Below are positions 57,838-64,000 of a stretch of 64,000 nucleotides of DNA, piece by piece. Source of the DNA: Gossypium raimondii (taxonomy: Eukaryota; Streptophyta; Magnoliopsida; Malvales; Malvaceae); assembly GCF_025698545.1 (NCBI RefSeq), contig NC_068572.1, positions 806,001 through 870,000 on the forward strand, in the 5' to 3' direction. How positions within the stretch are numbered: position 1 is the stretch's first letter; every line of letters begins with the position of its first letter. The notes below the pieces were generated by a model that was not told the DNA's origin, made no database searches, and saw only the letters and a list, made by a program, of their open reading frames with translations. The position numbers were made by a program, and so were the translations under genes.

Positions 57838-59880
57838 TTGATATTTGAATTTTTCTTTGTTTTGTACCAATATTAAAGTTTCTTTTTGTCCCAAAACTTA
57901 ATCAAGTAAAAATTATTCTAATATCATACAATAGCTCGATCCAAACTCAATTTAAACCCGACCGAGCCTAATCCATTAGCACCTATGGTCAATTTTTCAT
58001 TAATATTTTTTTCAATGGAAAAAGGAAATGGATAATTATGTAATTTTGATATTGTCCTAATTTCTCTCTTTTCGTCTTTTTGGGTAGCCCAAGTCTTTGA
58101 TCTTCATTATTTCTATTTCAGCATTATAAACAGTAGTATTTTGGGAGCCATGGTCACATGTAGTGCCAAAATTTGAGGCCAACATTTTCATGAGTGACCA
58201 CCATATCAGATTTCATCAAATTCCATGATCTAAGTAAATGGTACATGTGGCAACAAATAATGTTACTGCAAATTGGTTTTGGATCTCCGTAGAATTGAGG
58301 TACTATCAATTAGCTTAAGTGATAATAACTTTCTTTATTAATGATTTATATGTACTTGGTAATGCATCGAGTTAAATCATGTGCAAATTCTTTAGTTTAT
58401 TATAATTTTATTTAATCCAATGAATTCCGACTCAATCAGAGTTGATAGGAACCAATTTTTTTATTGTGAAATTGAGTTTAGGATAGGTCAAAAAGGTTTT
58501 TTTTTAATAGTAATCAATTCGGGTTAAGTTCAAATTTAGAGAAGAACCCACCCTGCCTTGGTTAATTACAAAATTCACCTTTTATATAATATATTAATAT
58601 TGGATTCTCATTTCCATTATTTGTGCAGCTCACCTTTGTGTTGTTATCCCATGAAAGCCTTTTTCCTTTTTTTTCATTTCCATAATTTCTTCGTGTTGCA
58701 TAATTTCATTTTCGGTGTTACTTTTCCTTTTTTTTAAGTTGGGGTCAGGCCATATGTGTCATACATCGGGTCGAGACCAGCAAAAGTCTGACCTATCTTG
58801 TCCTGTTGTCATCCTTAAAGCTTCACTTTTCAAACACTTTAAAAATACTCTCATTCTGTAAATCCGAATAAAAGGATGACTAAGTAATTTATATATTGAT
58901 TTGGTTAAAAGAAATGGTAAACATTATCTACCTAACAACAATGAGACTATGAACATGCGAGGTAAAAGTGTTCATAAGTTTAGATCGGGTCTATATATGA
59001 TATTAATATTATATATAAATACTTAAGTTCAACTTAACTCAAAATATGAACATCAAATTTGTTTAAATTTATTAATATTTACAAATAGTTAACTCAAACT
59101 TATTTAGGTCAGCTCGTTATATGTACATTTTTATTAAATCTAGACATATTCAACAATTTTTTGAGAAAGAACTTAACATTCTTTTATATACTAATATTTA
59201 CATTATAGTATATAAAAACCACAACATATTATGAACTTAAAAATCGAGACAGACTTGGGTTTTGAATCTGGAGCCTAAGTTTGATTTATATTTTAAACTG
59301 TTCTAATTTTTTCTAAATTTATTTTTCAGATATAATATTTTTATCTAAATCCTTTCAAACTTCAAATAATAGGATGAATGAAATCCAACAGGATGTGCAA
59401 TATAAACAGTGTTTTCATACATACAAAATGTGCACTACTGTTTGATTGCAAAGCTTACTAATAAAGCATGTCTGCTTAAAAATAACATAAAATTAATTAA
59501 ATCCCTTAATCCAAAGGAAATTGTCATTTGTTTATTTACTTATTTCATTTTATAATATATTTATTGACTGAATTTTTTAATTAAACATTATTAAAACGTT
59601 TTTAATTTGTGAAAAAATTCAAAGAGAATAAAGAAAACTATTTTACAGTCCAATGCATCTTATTCTATAAGTTGTAATGGCATCTCTTTTGATATCATCA
59701 TCACTATGGATAATATCTATGTGTGAGTTTTCAAAAATAAAAGAGAGTATATATATATATATATGTGTGTGTGTGTGAGTCATCATAATTCTTTTGATTT
59801 TTGATGCTCTATATCTTGGACTTTTTTTTGTTCATCTTTTTGGATGACAATGAGTGAAGCTTGAGACAACTGGTGGAGAG
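57838..59880. other. Intergenic spacer upstream of the NPF gene
   Basis: AT-rich with a dispersed repeat at about 58970-59340. A (TA)n(TG)n microsatellite lies at about 59748-59778. No gene recognised. Confidence 0.4.
59748..59778. repeat. Compound (TA)n(TG)n microsatellite in the NPF upstream region
   Basis: TATATATATATATATG followed by TGTGTGTGTG, about 220 bp upstream of the NPF start codon. Confidence 0.9.
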
Positions 59881-59911
59881 AATATGTAACAGCAAAGCTC
59901 TATAGGCCACT

Positions 59912-59919
59912 CTATAAAA
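59912..59919 (+). promoter_or_regulatory. TATA box of the NPF gene
   Basis: TATAAAAA within CCACTCTATAAAAATGGC, 82 bp upstream of the start at 59994, consistent with a short leader. Confidence 0.6.
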
Positions 59920-59993
59920 ATGGCTTCCATTGTGTAGATCATTAATTAAAACTCAAAAGTCTTAGCTAAATATCTTGTTTCATCGGAGTGACT

Positions 59994-62900
59994 ATGGATG
60001 GTGGTGGTGAAGAAGTTTTCACTGACGGAGAAGGTCAAATGTTGCCGTATTCCGCTCGTAAACGTGGTGGTTGGGCTACTTTCCCCTTCATTGCTGGTCT
60101 TTCTCTCTCTCTCTCCCTTTTCCTCACTTTTTATTTTAAAAAATTTTGGTTACGTTGCTGACCTCTTTATTTTTTATTTTTCAAAAAATGTGTTTTTGAT
60201 GTGCAATAAAATATGAGTTTTTGATTATTTTTAAGTAGGTATCAGACACTTACTCGAGTTCGGCTAATGTAAGAAGTGTACAATGAATTCTCAAAATTAT
60301 ACTTACCTTATTTAAACTCTTTTTTTTTACTCTAAAATACCCATGTTTGAAACTTGTTTTTGACACGTATTCAATCATAAGTTTTAATTGTTTTTAGATA
60401 TACATATTAAACACTTACTTGAGTTTTGCTAATGCAAAAAAGTGTGTCATGAATTCTCCGAACTATGCTTACTTTACTTAAACTCTTCATTTTTTCTAAA
60501 ATACCTGTGCTCGATATTTGTTTTTGATATGCATGCAAACGTGGGTTTTTGGTTAGTTTTTAGACATGTATACTCGTATCACACATTTATTTGAGTTCAG
60601 ATGTGTCATGAATTCTCCAAATTATGTTCAAACTCTTCATGCTCGATATTTGTTTTTGACATGCATGCAAATATGGTTTTTGATTGTTTTTAGACATGTA
60701 TACTCATATCACACACTTACTCGAGTTTGGCTAAAGTAAGAAGTGTCATGAATTATACGAACTATGCTTAATTTACTCAAACTCTTCATTTTCTCTAAAA
60801 TACCCATGCTTGATATTTGTTTTTGACTCATATACAAACACGAGTTTTGATTATCATTAGACATGTACACTTGTATCAAGCACTTGAGTTTGGCTAAAGT
60901 AAGAAGTGTGTCATGAATTCTCCGAATCATGCTTATTTTACCCAAACCCTTCATTTTCTCTAAAATACTCATATTTGAAACTTGTTATTGTCAGACACAT
61001 TCAAACATGGGTTTTGATTGTTTTTAGACATATACTCGTATCGAATACTTACCCTAATTCGGCACCGAAAAATGTGTCATGAATTTTCAGACTAACAAGC
61101 AAATGAAAAAAAAAAAAAACAGGGGCACTAATAGGATCAAGCATAGCAGCATCAGGATGGGCAAACAACTTGATTGTGTACATGATTGAAAAATTCCATG
61201 TGAGAAGCATTGATGCAACCCAAACATTCAACATTGTAGCTGCTTCTACTAGTTTACTTCCTATGGTTGCTGCAATCCTTGCCGATTCTTTCCTCGGTTG
61301 CTTTTCCATTGTTTGGATCTCGTCTCTTATCTCGATCCTGGTAACCATTTACTTTTATTTTCATTATGAAACGACCTCGAATTATGAACCTAGATTCTAA
61401 ATTGATTATGTTGAAGGGAGGTTAATTCTTTCTAGAGAAGTATTCAAAGTGTCGTCCGTCTGGAGCCAAAGGAGCCCCCAACGGGTTGATATTGTCCTTG
61501 GGTAAAGCTGGGGTTTTGTCTCTCGACTTTGTTAAGAGCCTAAGTGTCAAAGGAGGCGGGATTCAAAAGGTGGGAGCACCTTGTTGGATCACGCACTTGG
61601 TAGGATTTGAACCCTTGCTCCTTATAGAGCATCTAAGGGTCTAATCCGACAAGGTGTTCCTGCTCTATAAACTCTATCTTCGACTCTCGAACTCTTGACA
61701 AAGTGTCGTCCATTTGGTTAATGGAATCTTAACAGCTCAATATTGTCTCTAGGTTGAGCCAGAGTTTTATCTCCTGACTTCGTTAAGTGCCTGAGTGCCA
61801 AAAATGAGGTTCACAAAGCGGAAGCACCTTGTTGGATTAGGCCCTTAGATGCCATATACGGAGCATGAGTTCAAACCCTATCAAGCACTCGATTCAACAA
61901 GGTGCTCCTGCTATGTGAACCTTGCCTCTAGTACTCGCGCTCTTGACAAAGTCGGGAGACAAAATTCCAACTTGACCCGGTGATAATACCAACTCGTTAA
62001 GCGGTTCATTGGTCCCAGACAAACGACACTTCAAACACTTCTCCAAAAGCAGTTAGTTTCCCCTCAACAAGTCCGAAACTTCAAAACGTTTTAATTGAAC
62101 CTTTAAAGTATCAGCAATGTATGAATCACCATCGACCTAATCATTAATTCAAACATATTTAAAACATGTGAATCAAATTGTAAACATATATGCACATGGA
62201 CAACTTGAATCTGACATTTTTGAAAAAGACAATGCTTAATAAAATTTAGAAGTAGTATTTCTTTTCTTTAATTCGTTGAATCCAAGCTGCCCATATAATA
62301 TTTACGCATGTACATGTATTTACAATTTGATATTATATTTTAAAACCGAGACTAATTTGAGTACTCAATTAATATATTCGAATCTCGAGAGTATTGCTAA
62401 ATTTCTTCTATCCTGGAATATTGGATGAAAAAGGAGTTAGCTAATGTTTGAGTAACTTTAGTATTGTTCTTTACTGTTGGCATATTAGAGCTTTATCAAT
62501 GTTGCCTATCCTAATATATTTCTTAATTATTGAAAGTACTTGTGTTTAATATCAGTATACTATATATATTTAAAATTCTTGAAATAAAACTTTATAAAAT
62601 ACAAATCCTTCAAATATTCAAAAAAAAATGTGAATGTAATTCTTGTTTTAGTCATTTGAAATTTTATTTATTTCTTTAATTTGATATAACTTCATCTCTC
62701 TACTACCCTAAAAAAGTGATGACTGAGAAATTTCTTTTAAAACTTGTCCATAATACGGGCAGAGTCACAGCCCAGCTCAAAAAAATTCAAGCTAAAAAAA
62801 CCCATTTCATTTTTAAAAGATATTAAAATATGTTTTTATATTAATTTTTCAGATATTTTCATAATTAAATTTAAATTTTAAAAAATTATTATTTAAATTT

Positions 62901-63795
62901 TATTTAGATTGGGCTAGACATAAAAACCTTGTTTAATCCTGGCCCATGAACAAGCGGTTGACTGAATTTTTACATAGCCCTAACTATGTATTCGTAGTGA
63001 CAAAAAATGATAAATTAATCCAATTAAGTGAATACTATTAAATTTTGCGGTTAAATCAGGTAGCTGGAAATTAATATTCAATAATTAATATCTAACAAAG
63101 TAGCAAAAATCAACTATTTGTGTTAACAGAGAATTGAACTAAATTTTCGACTTCCATAATATACACAGATCAAATTATGATAAATTAATGGTAGTTAACT
63201 AGAACAACGTATATTTATTTATGGATACGAGAATTGATTTACCACCGCATTTGTAGGGTATTATCCTCATAGCTTTAACGGCTATGCTTGATCCCTTATT
63301 GCCTCAACCATGTCAACACGGATCAACATCGTGCCCGACACCATCAAAAGTTCAATTCTGTATACTTTACTCAGGCATAGCATTAGCTGCGGTAGGTGTG
63401 GCGGGCACACGTTTCACCATCGCAGCTATCGGAGCCAACCAATTCGACAATTCGAAGGATCAAAGGGTGTTCTTCAATTGGTTCGCCATCAGTTTGTACA
63501 CATCAATGGTGTTAGGTGCCACGGTGATTGTGTACATTGAGGAAAATGTGAGTTGGGTGTTCGGGTATTGGTTGTGTGTTGCGGTGAATGTCATCGGGTT
63601 AGTCGTTTTTTTATCAGGGAAACGTTATTATCGACACATAAAGCCTCAGGGAAGCCCATTTTTGAGCCTTGCACATGTTGTTGTTGCCACAATTGTTAAG
63701 AGAAAAGTGCCTCTTTCATCTAGAGCTGAAGATTATTACCATAAAGAAGATGGTCCTAAGGAGAAACCGGTTTCATTGCCTTCCAAAAGCTTCAG
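59994..63795 (+). CDS. NPF2-type (NAXT-like) nitrate/peptide-family transporter, N-terminal part (cut by right edge)
   Basis: Major-facilitator NRT1/PTR family member, nearest by eye to the NPF2 excretion subgroup (nitrate or chloride efflux carriers at the plasma membrane). Exons in the window: 59994-60096, 61123-61340, 63257-63795 (860 nt, about 286 residues, five or so membrane segments). The next exon is off the right edge after the donor at 63796. It starts MDGGGEEVFTDGEGQMLPYS, then RGGWATFPFIAG across intron 1. Typical blocks: NLIVYMIEKFHV, ADSFLGCFSIVWIS, GTRFTIAAIGANQFD, FFNWFAISLYTS and YIEENVSWVFGYWL. The ExxER proton-coupling motif of TM1 is not present (AASGWANNLIVY in its place), as in the NPF2 excretion clade. 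Confidence 0.92.
60210..61090 (+). repeat. Six tandem repeats of about 160 bp in NPF intron 1
   Basis: The block TCATGAATTCTCCGAACTAT (or variants) recurs at about 60281, 60448, 60606, 60747, 60912 and 61077. Units also share TTTTTAGACATGTATACTCG and CTCTAAAATACCCATGCT. Periods are about 140-167 bp with moderate divergence. Confidence 0.85.
61410..62070. mobile_element. Fold-back element with nested inverted repeats in NPF intron 2
   Basis: The left end (TTGAAGGGAGGTTAATTCTT, AAGTGTCGTCCGTCTGG) is inverted at the right (CCCAGACAAACGACACTTCA, AGTTTCCCCTCAAC). Internal units AGCACCTTGTTGGAT and its inverse AACAAGGTGCTCCTGCT pair again, and a third copy of the end unit (AAAGTGTCGTCCATTTGG) lies in the middle at about 61699. 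More GC-rich than its surroundings. No ORF. Confidence 0.7.
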
Positions 63796-63934
63796 GTATT
63801 TGATCTATTTATTTCAAAATTTGATATTCTCGTGACTAGACTTGTTTAAGGATCATATTATTTATTATAGATTAAATGTTAATTCAGTTGGTACGGTTGT
63901 TGTTATAGCAACTTGGAAGTCATATGTTAGAATG

Positions 63935-64000
63935 TGTTTAAACCAAGGTTGTTTAAACCAGATCACCGGTCAGACCAGTTAGACTAGGAACCAGCCGAGG
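63935..64000 (+). repeat. Start of a dispersed repeat at the right edge
   Basis: AAACCAGATCACCGGTCAGA and CCAGTTAGACTAGGAACCAG resemble the nested repeat at 24855-25095 and 37085-37320. It lies in NPF intron 3 and is cut by the window. Confidence 0.4.

Noticed and set aside
61560-61680. tRNA-like GGTAGGATTTGAACCC on the plus strand
   Set aside because: Resembles a T-arm in reverse, but no matching acceptor, D or anticodon arms can be laid out; it belongs to the fold-back element.
1-64000. CRISPR arrays, bacterial operons, phage or plasmid functions
   Set aside because: None present: genes are intron-containing plant genes, and the repeat arrays lack CRISPR-type short uniform repeats and spacers.

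Overview
The window is plant nuclear DNA: AT-rich, with genes split by short GT-AG introns, TA microsatellites, small non-autonomous transposons in introns, and protein families specific to land plants. Coding style and repeat types suggest a Malvaceae genome, most likely Gossypium (cotton). That assignment is from recognition, not a search. Splice sites below were read by eye from consensus and family alignment; where exon lengths could be summed, all reading frames closed.

Layout: (1) 174-6087, minus: N-terminal Kelch half of a BSL2/BSL3-type (BSU1-like) brassinosteroid phosphatase; the phosphatase domain lies beyond the left edge. (2) 6.1-16.6 kb: repeat-rich gap holding two fold-back elements, an LTR relic, a well-bounded internally deleted Copia retrotransposon (12400-14771, 5-bp target duplication), a SINE and an inverted-repeat element carrying an RNase H-like fragment. 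(3) 16963-22874, plus: OEP61-type TPR Hsp70 receptor. (4) 25862-28590, plus: RHF2A-type RING-H2 E3 ligase. (5) 30207-32956, minus: small mitochondrial complex II subunit, SDH6-like. (6) 35661-38173, plus: RTM2-like HSP20-domain protein with a C-terminal membrane anchor. (7) 41891-43221, plus: calmodulin, with a downstream exon at 45691-45784 that would convert it to a CaaX-tailed membrane isoform when the stop-codon intron is spliced. (8) 50184-54175, plus: HRD1-type ERAD ubiquitin ligase. (9) 56573-56954, plus: a small unrecognised two-exon CxxC protein. (10) 59994-63795, plus: first three exons of an NPF2/NAXT-type transporter, cut by the right edge.

The genes are ordinary unlinked housekeeping, signalling and transport genes; nothing indicates an operon-like or biosynthetic cluster. 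Two are protein quality-control RING ligases (RHF2A, HRD1) and one is a chaperone receptor (OEP61), but their proximity is probably chance.

The most interesting signal is the calmodulin locus. Its stop codon is embedded in a strong 5' splice site, and 2.5 kb downstream is an acceptor followed by an in-frame polybasic tail ending in a C-I-F-L prenylation box, giving a stop-codon intron-retention switch of the petunia CaM53 / rice OsCaM61 kind. The second theme is intron remodelling: seven copies of one fold-back element (five inside introns of four genes), a 303-bp tandem duplication in OEP61, 200-240-bp repeats in the HRD1 leader, about 160-bp repeats in the NPF gene, and a triplicated leader/start/donor cassette in RHF2A.
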